Shown here: piece by piece, positions 1 through 8,413 of the stretch
How positions within the stretch are numbered: position 1 is the stretch's first letter
Layout of the letters: each line of letters opens with the position of its first letter
Assembly: GCA_030041295.1 (NCBI GenBank)
Contig: JASHOD010000014.1
Coordinates: 1 to 57,393 of the forward strand
Direction of reading: 5' to 3'
Source: Nitrososphaerales archaeon
GTDB lineage: Archaea; Thermoproteota; Nitrososphaeria; Nitrososphaerales; CADDZS01
Length of the DNA stretch: 57,393 bases
The notes under the pieces: generated by a model
Told to the model about the DNA's origin: nothing
The model's input: only the letters and a program-made list of their open reading frames with translations
Databases searched by the model: none
Made by a program: the position numbers and the translations under genes

Positions 1-1
1 C

Positions 2-1087
2 CAACCGATTCGCGATGCCGCCCTTCCAGACGGTAGCAGAATCAACCTGACGCTTGGAAAAGAGGTCACCAAGAAGGGGTCAACCTTCACTATCAGGAAA
101 TTCAGGAGCGACCCGATTTCCCCGATAGAGATTATAGGGTTCAGGACCGCAAGCCCGGCCATAATTGCTTACCTCTGGATCTTGATCGAATACGGAAGTT
201 CCTTGTTGATATCAGGAGCGACGGCGGCAGGTAAGACGACCTTGCTAAACGCCGTTAGTATGTTAATCAGACCAGAGAACAAGATTGTTTCTGTTGAAGA
301 CACGCCCGAAATCAACCTGGCGCATCCGAACTGGATTCAAGCTGTTACACGAATCGGCTTTGGGGAAAGCGGAAGTGTGTCCGGTGTGTCGGGAGTGTCC
401 GGAATCTCAGGAATGGGAGGAATGAGGGGAAAGAGTGCCGGAGATATCACACTTTATGACCTTTTGATTGCCGCTTTAAGGCAGCGACCTGAGTACATCA
501 TAGTAGGAGAGGTTAGAGGCGAAGAAGCTTACACTCTATTTCAGGCAATATCGGTAGGACACGCTGCGATGGGAACAATCCACGCAGCTTCGATGACTGA
601 ACTCTTGGCCAGGGTAGAGTCTCAACCTATGAACGTTCCGAGAGTCATGATTGCAAACCTTGATCTCGTGATTTTTCTCGCTGCGCTACGAAAGGGGGAT
701 TCAAAGGTTAGGCGCATTCGAGAAATCGTTGAGATTTTGGGAATCAATCCCGCGACGAAGGAATTAATCACGAACGTTGTATTCAGGCTAAATCCTGCTA
801 AAGATGAAATCGAATATGTTGGCAGAAGTTTCGTTATCGAAAAAATTAGCAAGAGTTTCGGCATCCCTAAGGAAACCTTGGAAGACGAAGTTGCGAAACG
901 AACCCTATTGCTTCAGGCAATGTTCGAACAAGGGATCGTCAGCTACAAAGATGTGACAGAGATGATAAGAAAATATTACCTTGACAAGCAAGAAGCTATC
1001 GCAACTGCGAGAATTCACAAAAGCTCCGCAGGACTCGTAATAGAAAAGACGACGCAACCAGAAAGACGAGGAGTTGAAACACAATAA
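2..1087 (+). CDS. Archaeal type IV pilus/secretion ATPase (GspE/TadA/FlaI superfamily), 5' truncated by window edge
   Basis: The frame is open from base 2 to the TAA at 1085-1087, so 361 C-terminal residues are visible and the start lies outside the window. The Walker A motif ISGATAAGKTT begins about residue 71 of the visible part and the Walker B region is YIIVGEVRGEE. These are typical of hexameric secretion ATPases that power pilin assembly at the cytoplasmic face of the membrane. Between the two motifs sits an unusual Gly/Ser-rich insertion encoded by 9-bp units (377-430). The next two genes are TadC/FlaJ-type platform proteins, the first starting directly after this stop, so this is an operon. 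Family assignment is firm; whether it makes pili, adhesins or a bindosome-like structure is unknown. Confidence 0.93.
   Translation, partial: QPIRDAALPDGSRINLTLGKEVTKKGSTFTIRKFRSDPISPIEIIGFRTASPAIIAYLWILIEYGSSLLISGATAAGKTTLLNAVSMLIRPENKIVSVEDTPEINLAHPNWIQAVTRIGFGESGSVSGVSGVSGISGMGGMRGKSAGDITLYDLLIAALRQRPEYIIVGEVRGEEAYTLFQAISVGHAAMGTIHAASMTELLARVESQPMNVPRVMIANLDLVIFLAALRKGDSKVRRIREIVEILGINPATKELITNVVFRLNPAKDEIEYVGRSFVIEKISKSFGIPKETLEDEVAKRTLLLQAMFEQGIVSYKDVTEMIRKYYLDKQEAIATARIHKSSAGLVIEKTTQPERRGVETQ
377..430 (+). repeat. 9-bp coding minisatellite (six diverging units) inside the secretion ATPase
   Basis: Six consecutive in-frame 9-base units can be read: GTGTCCGGT, GTGTCGGGA, GTGTCCGGA, ATCTCAGGA, ATGGGAGGA, ATGAGGGGA. 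They encode VSG-VSG-VSG-ISG-MGG-MRG. The first three are nearly identical and the later ones are progressively diverged. This is a small flexible insertion between Walker A and Walker B, probably a surface loop. Confidence 0.8.
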
Positions 1088-1960
1088 ATGCCGATTGGAA
1101 CATACCAGAAATTTGCTTACAGGCTTTTCAAGAGTTTCGAGAAGGACAAGCCGAACGCCGGAACGCTCAAGACTCTGTACAAGGCGGACATTCAGATGCT
1201 GCCCGCGATGTACACAGGCACCATAGTTCTGACGGGAATTATTGTCACGGCCGCCTCTCTTGCTGGTTCACTGATCCTGTTTCGCTACTTCATACCAACT
1301 CCCCTTTGGTGGCTGTACACGCTTGGCGTCGTCGGCGCAGCCGCAGGATTTTCGATAGGCTCTTTTCCATTAATTACCCAAAACAAAATCACGTCAAAGA
1401 AATTAGCGATTGATGCAACATTACCATTCGTTCTCGCATATCTTGCCACGCTGTCCAGTGCGGGCATGAATCCAGTCGAGAGCATAAAACATGTTGCACT
1501 GAAAGACTTTGGGCCTGTCTCGCGCGAATTCCAAAAAGTAGTGTATCGCGAGGAGATACTAGGAGAAGACATCATTACCGCTCTAAATTTTGTCGCGGCA
1601 AACACTCCATCCGATTCTTTCAAGGACATTCTGATCGGAGTTACAAATATCATCATTTCAGGAGGCAGTCTTCGGGCTTACTGCGAGGAACAATCAAAAC
1701 TGCTCTTTGAAGGCAAGCGCACGAGACTCAAAGCCTTCATCGATAGTCTGGCGTCTTTCAGCGAGGGATATATGGGCGGTGTCGTCATCTCCATCGTGAT
1801 GGGAGTCATTGGCATAATTATCGTCGGCGCGCTCGGTTTCAAGATACTATTCTTTTCTACTCAAAACCTTCTCGATATATTCACATTCGTCATCGTGCCT
1901 CTAGTTAACGTCCTTTTCCTTGCCATGCTTGAAATGAGGTTCTCTTCAGGAGAGTTTTAG
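1088..1960 (+). CDS. TadC/FlaJ-like pilus assembly membrane protein (T2SF family)
   Basis: A 290-residue integral membrane protein. Hydrophobic segments lie near residues 42-65, 75-95, 225-255 and 262-282, around a central cytoplasmic helical region containing LPFVLAYLATLSSAGMNP, the usual T2SF pattern. It is expected to form the inner membrane platform on which the upstream ATPase acts. The ATG immediately follows the ATPase stop codon (no gap), indicating translational coupling. The gene lies 4 bp before a second T2SF protein, a pairing common in archaeal Tad/pilus-like loci. Confidence 0.88.
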   Translation: MPIGTYQKFAYRLFKSFEKDKPNAGTLKTLYKADIQMLPAMYTGTIVLTGIIVTAASLAGSLILFRYFIPTPLWWLYTLGVVGAAAGFSIGSFPLITQNKITSKKLAIDATLPFVLAYLATLSSAGMNPVESIKHVALKDFGPVSREFQKVVYREEILGEDIITALNFVAANTPSDSFKDILIGVTNIIISGGSLRAYCEEQSKLLFEGKRTRLKAFIDSLASFSEGYMGGVVISIVMGVIGIIIVGALGFKILFFSTQNLLDIFTFVIVPLVNVLFLAMLEMRFSSGEF

Positions 1961-1964
1961 TAAT

Positions 1965-3323
1965 ATGCGATTAAACTGGCGGCAGAGGCTAGCCTTCAAG
2001 ATCAAGTTCCGCTACAAGATAAAGAGGCGTATCTTCACACTAGTCATTCCCTGCGTGATAGCTCTCTTATTCTTCTTTTTTTCGTTCCATTTCGGTTTTG
2101 CCAGCACTTCAGTCGCGGGAACAGGATTCATTCCCGGGTCGGCTCCAAATACCTCCAACAGCACGCTTGCTCAGAAAGAATTCGAATTCTTGCTCTTGTC
2201 TAATCCAAACGCTTCCGTAACGAGCATAATAACCAAAATCCCAAACCCCAACCTGCCAAAAGAGAAACTGGACATTGTTCTCGTGGCGACTCCGCTGATC
2301 GCCTTCACTCCGTATGCGGTCGACATCACTCGGGCGGAAAGAAAGACCAGAAAATACGAAGAAGACTTTGCGGCGTTCCTCTTCGAGTTGGCAGAGCTAG
2401 TGAGAGGAGGTATCGACCCTCTGAAGGGGTTCCAGACTCTGTCTGAGAAAAGTACAGGTACGATAACAAAGTTTGTGCAGAACTCTGCAAAGCAGCTGCA
2501 GATAGGCTATTCCTTCGAGCAGGCAATGGTCAATCTTGGAAACCAGATCAATACAAGCCTCGTGAAGAAGTATGTTGACTTGGTCATTCAGGCATCCTAC
2601 AGCGGCGGATCTGTATCCGGATTAATCCAAAAAGCCTCACAAGACATGTCCACATTCATCGCGATAGACAAAGAGAAAAGATCTGGGTTGGCACAGTACA
2701 CGATGATTCTCTACGTAGGCCAAGTGATCCTGATCGCTCTCGCCGCAATTTTGGTCGTCGAGTTCCTTCCTAGTCTCAATAATATAACGTCAATTGGAGA
2801 GGCCGGAATCAATGGCTTGCTCGGCGGCTCCGACATTGCAAGTGTAACAGTCGAGCGAGACATGTTCTACTTGGTCTTGATCAACGGCTTTCTGGGCGGG
2901 CTAGTAATTGGAAAAATCTCCGAGGGCAAGCTGAAATACGGATTGAAGCACTCGCTCATTTTGATCACGATTGCCCTAATTGCATGGTCAGGATTTGTAA
3001 CACCCTTTGCGTCGAGCCAAGCGCAGGTACAAATTACTGTCGTGTCGTACCAAAGGTCAGGGACGGTGGGATACCCTCAAGTTCAACCTCTGGTCGTGCA
3101 AATAAAGAACGCGCAGGGTAAGATCCTGAACGGAACCGATGTCTTCTTTTCGATCTCTCCGAGCGGAACGGTTAATCCAAAACTGGCTTTAACAGATGCC
3201 AACGGTACTGCTTCGACGAGCATCATACTCGGCGACACTCCGGGGATCTATTACGTTACCGTTCAAGTACAGGGAACCGAGACAAAAGTACCAATTCTCG
3301 TAAATGGATCTTCATCATCTTAG
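1965..3323 (+). CDS. Second T2SF/TadC-like membrane protein with a C-terminal Ig-like (Big-type) domain
   Basis: 452 residues. An N-terminal membrane segment (about 25-47) is followed by a non-cytoplasmic Asn/Ser-rich loop, then a T2SF core (EEDFAAFLFELAELVRGG about 132-149) and three C-terminal membrane helices ending near residue 349. The last roughly 100 residues (352-452) are not membrane: they look like a bacterial-Ig/invasin-type strand domain (VQITVVSYQRSG, LALTDANGTASTSI, YVTVQVQGTE). The predicted topology puts this domain outside the cell. Such a tail is unusual for a platform protein. It follows the previous gene by 4 bp in the same operon. Confidence 0.85.
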   Translation: MRLNWRQRLAFKIKFRYKIKRRIFTLVIPCVIALLFFFFSFHFGFASTSVAGTGFIPGSAPNTSNSTLAQKEFEFLLLSNPNASVTSIITKIPNPNLPKEKLDIVLVATPLIAFTPYAVDITRAERKTRKYEEDFAAFLFELAELVRGGIDPLKGFQTLSEKSTGTITKFVQNSAKQLQIGYSFEQAMVNLGNQINTSLVKKYVDLVIQASYSGGSVSGLIQKASQDMSTFIAIDKEKRSGLAQYTMILYVGQVILIALAAILVVEFLPSLNNITSIGEAGINGLLGGSDIASVTVERDMFYLVLINGFLGGLVIGKISEGKLKYGLKHSLILITIALIAWSGFVTPFASSQAQVQITVVSYQRSGTVGYPQVQPLVVQIKNAQGKILNGTDVFFSISPSGTVNPKLALTDANGTASTSIILGDTPGIYYVTVQVQGTETKVPILVNGSSSS

Positions 3324-3358
3324 CTAATATCCTTGAGTCTTTCAATAAATTTAGGTTC

Positions 3359-3520
3359 TCAGGCTCTTAGAAGAAGGATTGTTTCTAGTGAGTCTTCGCC
3401 TAGCTGGTTGAGTTTGTACATCGAATACACATCTTTCTCGCTAGACTTCTCGTATATGTTCTCGACTAACCCTGCCCGTATAAGGATCTGCAGTCTTAAT
3501 ACAATTTTGCATCTAACTTT
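3359..3520 (-). pseudogene. Fragment of a winged-helix regulator (C-terminal part)
   Basis: On the minus strand the frame between the TAA at 3521-3523 and the TGA at 3359-3361 reads IVLRLQILIRAGLVENIYEK, followed by SMYKLNQLGEDSLETILLL. This resembles the recognition-helix/wing end of archaeal wHTH proteins and is similar in layout to the regulator at 28101. No start codon or N-terminal half is found upstream, so it looks like a relic. It occupies most of the 350-bp gap between the pilus operon and the radical SAM gene; nothing else is recognised there. Confidence 0.35.
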
Positions 3521-3673
3521 TTACTGAAGAACATCTGAACGACGTTTCCGGCTCTAATTAATCAAGTTGAAGAGTAGACTAGTCGGACAATTCCAACTGC
3601 ATAGACCCTGAGACCAACCAGGCTGCGAAAAGCACTCGGTCGATCCATATGGTTTAGTTATCAGTATTGAGAA

Positions 3674-4876
3674 ATGTCTAGCTTGTTTATATCATCTCAT
3701 CACAGTACGGAAAAAATGGCTACGCATTTCGATGTCTTAGGAGGATTTTTGCCGCGTGATTTATTCATGAATTTTTCAAATAAACCAGTTCTTGTTTTCT
3801 GGGAGACAACAAGAGCCTGTCGCCTCTCCTGTCTCCATTGCAGGGCATCCGCAATCACAGAGTCGCTTCCTGGAGAGCTTTCAACTGAAGAAGGATACAA
3901 GCTGATCAACGCGGTTCGCTTATTCGGAAAACCATATCCAACAATTATTTTCACAGGAGGAGATCCTCTCATGAGGAAAGACTTGTTCGAACTGCTTAGA
4001 TATGCATCAAAATCCGGTGTCTCATTTGCAATTTCACCTGCTGTCACAGCGCTACTTACTAAGGATGCTTTGGCAAGATTGAGAGAAGCAAGAATTGCTT
4101 CGTTATCGGTCAGCCTAGACGGTTCGTCGCCAGAAGTGCATGATGCGATAAGGGGGCAACCAGGAACTTTCGAAAGGACAATCGAAACTATTTCTAACGC
4201 TCTTCGGATCGGCACAAAAGTTCAAGTTAATACTGCCATAATGAAAAGAAACTTCCGAGATTTGCCAGACATACTACACCTGATAAGAGGACTTGGAGTA
4301 GATACATGGGAATTATTTTTCTTGGTGAAAGTGGGAAGAGGAAAATGCTTGGAAGATCTTTCTCCCGAGGAAAATGAAAGTGTGTGCAATTTTCTTTATG
4401 AAGCTTCGCATTACGACCTGACAGTCAGGTGTGTAGAAGCCCCGTTCATCCGGCGTGTCGTGAAACAAAGGAAGGAATCAGAAAGATACTGGAATAATCT
4501 CGCCGCCGGTTATCAAACCTTGCATTCAAGACTGGTTGAGCTAGAAGGATATCCGAGACCGGGAAGTGTCTCAACTCTTGCAACAACTGGAACATTGGAT
4601 GGAGACGGCATAATCTTCGTGGGCTACGATGGTACAATAAGTCCTGGAGGATTAATTCCAATCAATCTAGGCAATGTTAGAAAAGATGACATTGTCGATT
4701 TGTATCAAAATAGTAAGACACTCAAAGATATTAGAGAGAGAAAATTCAATGGTCGCTGTGGTATTTGCGAATTCAAAGAAATATGTGGCGGGAGCAGAGC
4801 AAGAGCTTTTTCGCTTAGCGGTGATCCTCTTTCCTCTGATCCCGCATGCATTCTTACAGAAACAGCCGCTTCATAG
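3674..4876 (+). CDS. Radical SAM/SPASM protein, AhbD/NirJ-like (haem-related maturase)
   Basis: 400 residues. The N-terminal half carries the radical SAM motif CRLSCLHC (about residues 49-56) preceded by VFWETTRA, and TGGDPLMR follows. A C-terminal SPASM-type cysteine set is visible (CGICEFKEICGG about 361-372, and a late Cys near 393). This arrangement is typical of AhbD/NirJ-type enzymes and related peptide maturases. A protoporphyrinogen oxidase follows on the same strand 118 bp downstream, which favours a role in haem or modified-tetrapyrrole synthesis. The start at 3674 is an ATG; the methionine of MATHFDVLGGF (residue 18) is an equally plausible start. The exact substrate is inferred. 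Confidence 0.82.
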   Translation: MSSLFISSHHSTEKMATHFDVLGGFLPRDLFMNFSNKPVLVFWETTRACRLSCLHCRASAITESLPGELSTEEGYKLINAVRLFGKPYPTIIFTGGDPLMRKDLFELLRYASKSGVSFAISPAVTALLTKDALARLREARIASLSVSLDGSSPEVHDAIRGQPGTFERTIETISNALRIGTKVQVNTAIMKRNFRDLPDILHLIRGLGVDTWELFFLVKVGRGKCLEDLSPEENESVCNFLYEASHYDLTVRCVEAPFIRRVVKQRKESERYWNNLAAGYQTLHSRLVELEGYPRPGSVSTLATTGTLDGDGIIFVGYDGTISPGGLIPINLGNVRKDDIVDLYQNSKTLKDIRERKFNGRCGICEFKEICGGSRARAFSLSGDPLSSDPACILTETAAS

Positions 4877-4994
4877 ACAACCTGTGTCCTTTGTACATTA
4901 ACAAGGTAGGCCTCTCCAGCAATGCCAATAGAGAAACCACTTGATTCTGCAGATTCAGTCATTTATAAGTGAACAACTCTTCTTGACGAAAGCG

Positions 4995-6467
4995 ATGAAA
5001 ATTGTTGTTGTTGGCGGCGGCATTTCCGGCCTATCAACATGCTACTTCTTAGGCAAGCTTGCGAGACAGAACAACCAAGCAATTGATCTCACTTTGGTAG
5101 AAGGTGAAAAGAGACTAGGCGGGAAAATAACTACGGATGTGAGTGATGGGGTCATCATCGAAGGGGGTCCTGACTCCTTTTTCACTTTGAAGAGTTATGC
5201 CCTAGACTTGTGCAAAGAGCTCGGGCTTGGTAGTGAACTCCTTGCTGCAAACCCTGAGAGCAGAGGAACATACATCTTGAGTCGTGGCAAACTCTCCAAG
5301 CTCCCAGAAGGAACTGAAACAGGTGCCCCTACAAGACTAATCCCTTTTTTGCAAACAGATCTGCTCTCCTTTTCAGGCAAAATCCGTACACTGATGGATC
5401 TCGCGATCCCAAAAAGGAAAGAAAGTTCAGATGAATCGATCGGGTCGTTTATTGGGCGGAGGTTCGGAAGAGAATTCTTGGTAAAGATAGTTGAGCCACT
5501 GTATGCGGGGATATTTGCTGGAGATGTTTACAAGCTCAGCGCGAAAGCCGTCTTACCCCGTTTAGTCGAGATGGAGTCGACTCATGGAAGTCTCATTCGA
5601 GGAATGCGCCATGCTGCGGCCGTCCGTAAAAATAATGCCAGATTTTCGGGGAAACGCGAGGAGGCCAAGTCCTCAAGTTCAACATTCGTCACTTTGAAGG
5701 GAGGTCTTCTTCAGCTAGCTGAGCGAATCAGTTCATCGCTAGGAGATTCGTCGATATTATTGAATACAAAAGTGCGGGAAGTGTCCGAATCTAAAAGCGC
5801 ACAGGGCAGGAACCAGTTTCAGGTTATACTCGAAGGTAACGATGGATCGATAGAAGCAGATGTGGTTGTGTTGTCCACACCTGCTTATGCGACTTCGAAA
5901 CTGCTTCGTCGCCTTGATAGTGCAATCGCTTTCTTGTTAGACCAGATTCAATATGTTTCAACAGCGACCGTCTCCTTCGCTTTTTGTAAGAATGAGGTAA
6001 AAGAGAGTATTAAGGGACATGGTTTCCTTGTTCCTCGGACCGAGGGAGAACTGATTACTGGTTGCACTTGGGAATCCTCCAAGTTTCCTGGACATGCGCC
6101 TTTAGATGTAATTCTTGCTAGATGTTATCTAGGATGGTTCGACCATGAAGAATTTGCTCAGCTTGATGACGCTACTCTTGTTCAAAAAGTGCAAGAGTTC
6201 CTTAACCGAGTGGCAGGAATATCAGCTCAGCCAATTCTCACAAGAATTTACAGATGGAACAGGGCATTGCCACAGTATACTGTGGGACACCTAGATCGCA
6301 TTGCCTCCCTTGATCTATTATTGAATAATCATCGCGGCTTGTTTCTGACAGGAGCTGCATTCCACGGCGTCGGACTGCCTGATTGTATTCATGACGGGCA
6401 CCTGACGGCTCAAAAAGTGTTTGAAACGGCCGAAGAATCAGAAGACTATTTCGGAATTTCGGAATGA
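4995..6467 (+). CDS. hemY: Protoporphyrinogen oxidase (FAD-dependent, HemY/PgoX type)
   Basis: 490 residues from the ATG at 4995, chosen because the dinucleotide-binding motif VVVGGGISGLSTCYFLG starts at once; an upstream in-frame start at 4941 would add an 18-residue tail. FAD-binding signatures continue with LVEGEKRLGGKI and EGGPDSFF, and the C-terminal FAD motif is LFLTGAAFHGVGLPDCI. The enzyme oxidises protoporphyrinogen (or coproporphyrinogen) IX in haem synthesis, consistent with the radical SAM neighbour. The length suits the family. Membrane association is peripheral, as no transmembrane segment is seen. Confidence 0.87.
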   Translation: MKIVVVGGGISGLSTCYFLGKLARQNNQAIDLTLVEGEKRLGGKITTDVSDGVIIEGGPDSFFTLKSYALDLCKELGLGSELLAANPESRGTYILSRGKLSKLPEGTETGAPTRLIPFLQTDLLSFSGKIRTLMDLAIPKRKESSDESIGSFIGRRFGREFLVKIVEPLYAGIFAGDVYKLSAKAVLPRLVEMESTHGSLIRGMRHAAAVRKNNARFSGKREEAKSSSSTFVTLKGGLLQLAERISSSLGDSSILLNTKVREVSESKSAQGRNQFQVILEGNDGSIEADVVVLSTPAYATSKLLRRLDSAIAFLLDQIQYVSTATVSFAFCKNEVKESIKGHGFLVPRTEGELITGCTWESSKFPGHAPLDVILARCYLGWFDHEEFAQLDDATLVQKVQEFLNRVAGISAQPILTRIYRWNRALPQYTVGHLDRIASLDLLLNNHRGLFLTGAAFHGVGLPDCIHDGHLTAQKVFETAEESEDYFGISE

Positions 6468-6689
6468 ACACGTGTCTATGGATCCCTGGATGCGGCTGGG
6501 AATACTACGCCCAGTAGAGAGCTATTCGTCGGAAATCTTGCTTAGCCAACTGCCATAGTTCACTTTAAGCGAAATTCTCAGTCTCGAAGCATTACTTTCG
6601 CTTAACTCGGATTTGCCCAAGTCAAACAGCTAACTTAGCTGGAAATCTACGAGTTTAGAAAAAGGTCGCAAATAATGAACTTGGCATAG

Positions 6690-7040
6690 CTAGGCCTCAA
6701 TAGGCTCGGCTGTTCTGTTCGAAGTTTTGAAATTCTCTACTTGTCCGCGCCACACTCTCGATTGGGATCGCAATCCTATGATTATAAACACAACCCCGCA
6801 AAACCTCAATACAGTGCCTAGTGTCACCAAGATCGAAGGTTCACCAAGAAATCCAGCATCATTTGCAAGGAAAACAAACTGAGCTAAAATTAGGAAGATT
6901 GCCCCCGCAGTCATTTGTTTCCAGCTTTTTGCAATCATTCCTGTCTTGAACGACTCAAGAAGCCTTAGTGCGTAGAAAAGCAACGCGCTGAGTATTAGGA
7001 CGCCAGCGATTTGCGTAGCAACTGTATAATTCCAAATCAA
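6690..7040 (-). CDS. Small integral membrane protein, unknown
   Basis: 116 residues with an N-terminal helix (about 8-28), a second and third around 42-82 and a fourth about 85-96, ending in a polar tail rich in Arg, Asn and Glu. No family was recognised. The ATG start is reasonable and the gene stands alone on the minus strand between the haem gene and the NitrOD5-like gene. Composition suggests a real gene; function unknown. Confidence 0.65.
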   Translation of the reverse strand: MIWNYTVATQIAGVLILSALLFYALRLLESFKTGMIAKSWKQMTAGAIFLILAQFVFLANDAGFLGEPSILVTLGTVLRFCGVVFIIIGLRSQSRVWRGQVENFKTSNRTAEPIEA

Positions 7041-7149
7041 TTTTTGGACAGGTTCCTTTCTGGAGCAAATAGTTCTTGATCGTTTTTAACTCTAGTAGTA
7101 CTGGCAATGTAGAATTGTCCGTTCAGATCTTGACTTCGAAAAAGACTGA

Positions 7150-7497
7150 TCATTCAACCTCACGTACTATCTTATCTATTGCTTTGGAGACAATTCTTTC
7201 CTTGTCACTGCTTAGTTCAAAATAATCTTGGTCGAATATTTGGAAGCGATGAGTTAGTTCATTGAATATGGATCGCTTTACAAGCTGCGAGGCTGTTCCT
7301 GTGCCGAAAATATCGTTCAGCACCTGTTCAAATTCCATTGGATGGAATGCGATCTCACTTCTATTAATCCCAACTCTTGCTTCGAAATTCCCAAAAATGA
7401 CAGTGCAAATATTTTCTCCGAATTTAAGAGTAAGAGCTCTCTCTATGCAATCCAAGATGCTTTGCGCTAAAACGTGCTTTTGTTTACTCGCAGGCAA
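7150..7497 (-). CDS. NitrOD5-like domain protein
   Basis: 115 residues from a TTG start. The pattern IERALTLKFGENICTVIFGNF, then GINRSEIAFHPMEFEQVL and NDIFGTGTASQLVKRSIFNEL matches the layout of the NitrOD5 domain described from Thaumarchaeota (a helical output domain often linked to signalling). There is no second domain and no membrane segment, so it is a stand-alone copy. A palindromic AGCGTT-TTT-AACGCT sequence around 7530-7544 lies at promoter distance upstream and includes an A/T-rich core. The domain call is from memory of the family and is moderately secure. Confidence 0.6.
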   Translation of the reverse strand: MPASKQKHVLAQSILDCIERALTLKFGENICTVIFGNFEARVGINRSEIAFHPMEFEQVLNDIFGTGTASQLVKRSIFNELTHRFQIFDQDYFELSSDKERIVSKAIDKIVREVE

Positions 7498-7689
7498 AAG
7501 CTGCTTCCACTAAAATATCTTCAAATTACTGAGAAATCAGCGTTTTTAACGCTCGTGAATTCGAGCTTCGTACTGGATTTGTGATCTGAAACTCAGATTG
7601 TTTTAGAACACGGCTGGGCTATTCCCAAAAAGAAAGAGGTTTGGTAAGTTAGCATTAGTTATTTTGCCTGTTAAGCTGCGTTTTGTTCT

Positions 7690-8083
7690 TAGGTGCTAAC
7701 TGTTCTTGTAGAAAAACTGAGGCGTCGAATAGTATCCTCTTGTCTCTCGCTCTCTCTCTAAGAGCGACAGCCTAGAATTTAGTCTCTTTAGATTCAGCGC
7801 TTTGAAGGGTTTCGAGTTTTCCAACTTCTTCTAACATCTTGTCTTCTTTGATGATCCGATTACCAAAGTTGCTTCGCTCGCTTGGTAGCTATGAAAATCT
7901 TCATCTTTGAAGTAGCGTCAAGAAATTCTCTTATTGTCATTGATTTCTTTGTGCTGCCTTAGTGGTAAACTTCTTTTCGTTCGGGCAAATCCAAAACCGC
8001 TTTCACAATCGAGCTCGGGATCTCGAATTTTACAGACTCCAGATTGTCAGTTTGTACTCCATGTGAGGTACTCGCGAATCTTC
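7690..8083 (-). pseudogene. Decayed coding sequence, several frames, unknown product
   Basis: The roughly 590-bp gap between 7498 and 8083 has no intact gene, but the minus strand shows protein-like stretches in changing frames. These are a 44-codon ORF 7959-8093 (ending VLDLPERKEVYH), a 26-codon ORF 7860-7940 (MTIREFLDATSKMKIF), then KMLEEVGKLETLQSAESKET and finally RLSLLERERETRGYYST near 7690-7770. Composition is like the surrounding proteins and unlike random sequence. It reads as one gene broken by frameshifts and stops. No family was recognised. The 44-codon ORF could also be a genuine small protein. Confidence 0.35.
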
Positions 8084-8413
8084 CTACAACCATCTACGCG
8101 TTTTCTTCTTGTATGATTTTGTAGTGCGCCTGAACGAGGAAATTTTCCGTAGCAGACTGATTCTGCCAAGCTTCGAAAATGGGAATGAAAGCAGGCAAAG
8201 TATCAAGAAACATGCAGTCGAAAGTGTAATTGGAAATACAAATCCTTCCTGAAACTGTAGAGTGGCAACTAGATAACTTGCGATTGAAAGGACAGCCGTC
8301 GAGGCTAAAAAGAAACACAGTGATACGATTCTATCGATCAGATAAGCCCTCTTTTTGGTTTGGGATTCTTCTTCCTTCCTAACCTGTATTGCGACAGAGA
8401 CTGCGATGCGGTC
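8084..8413 (-). pseudogene. In-frame continuation (two membrane helices) after the stop of the membrane gene at 8414-9010
   Basis: Directly after the TGA at 8414-8416 the same minus-strand frame stays open for 109 codons to a TAG at 8084-8086. It encodes a charged linker (QVRKEEESQTKKRAYLI), two hydrophobic helices (IVSLCFFLASTAVLSIASYL and a second with FPITLSTACFLILCLLSF) and a very basic tail. It has no ATG, GTG or TTG start of its own near the beginning. Either the upstream gene was once about 100 residues longer and acquired a nonsense mutation, or this is a relic of a separate gene. It is protein-like and clearly not random. Confidence 0.5.
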
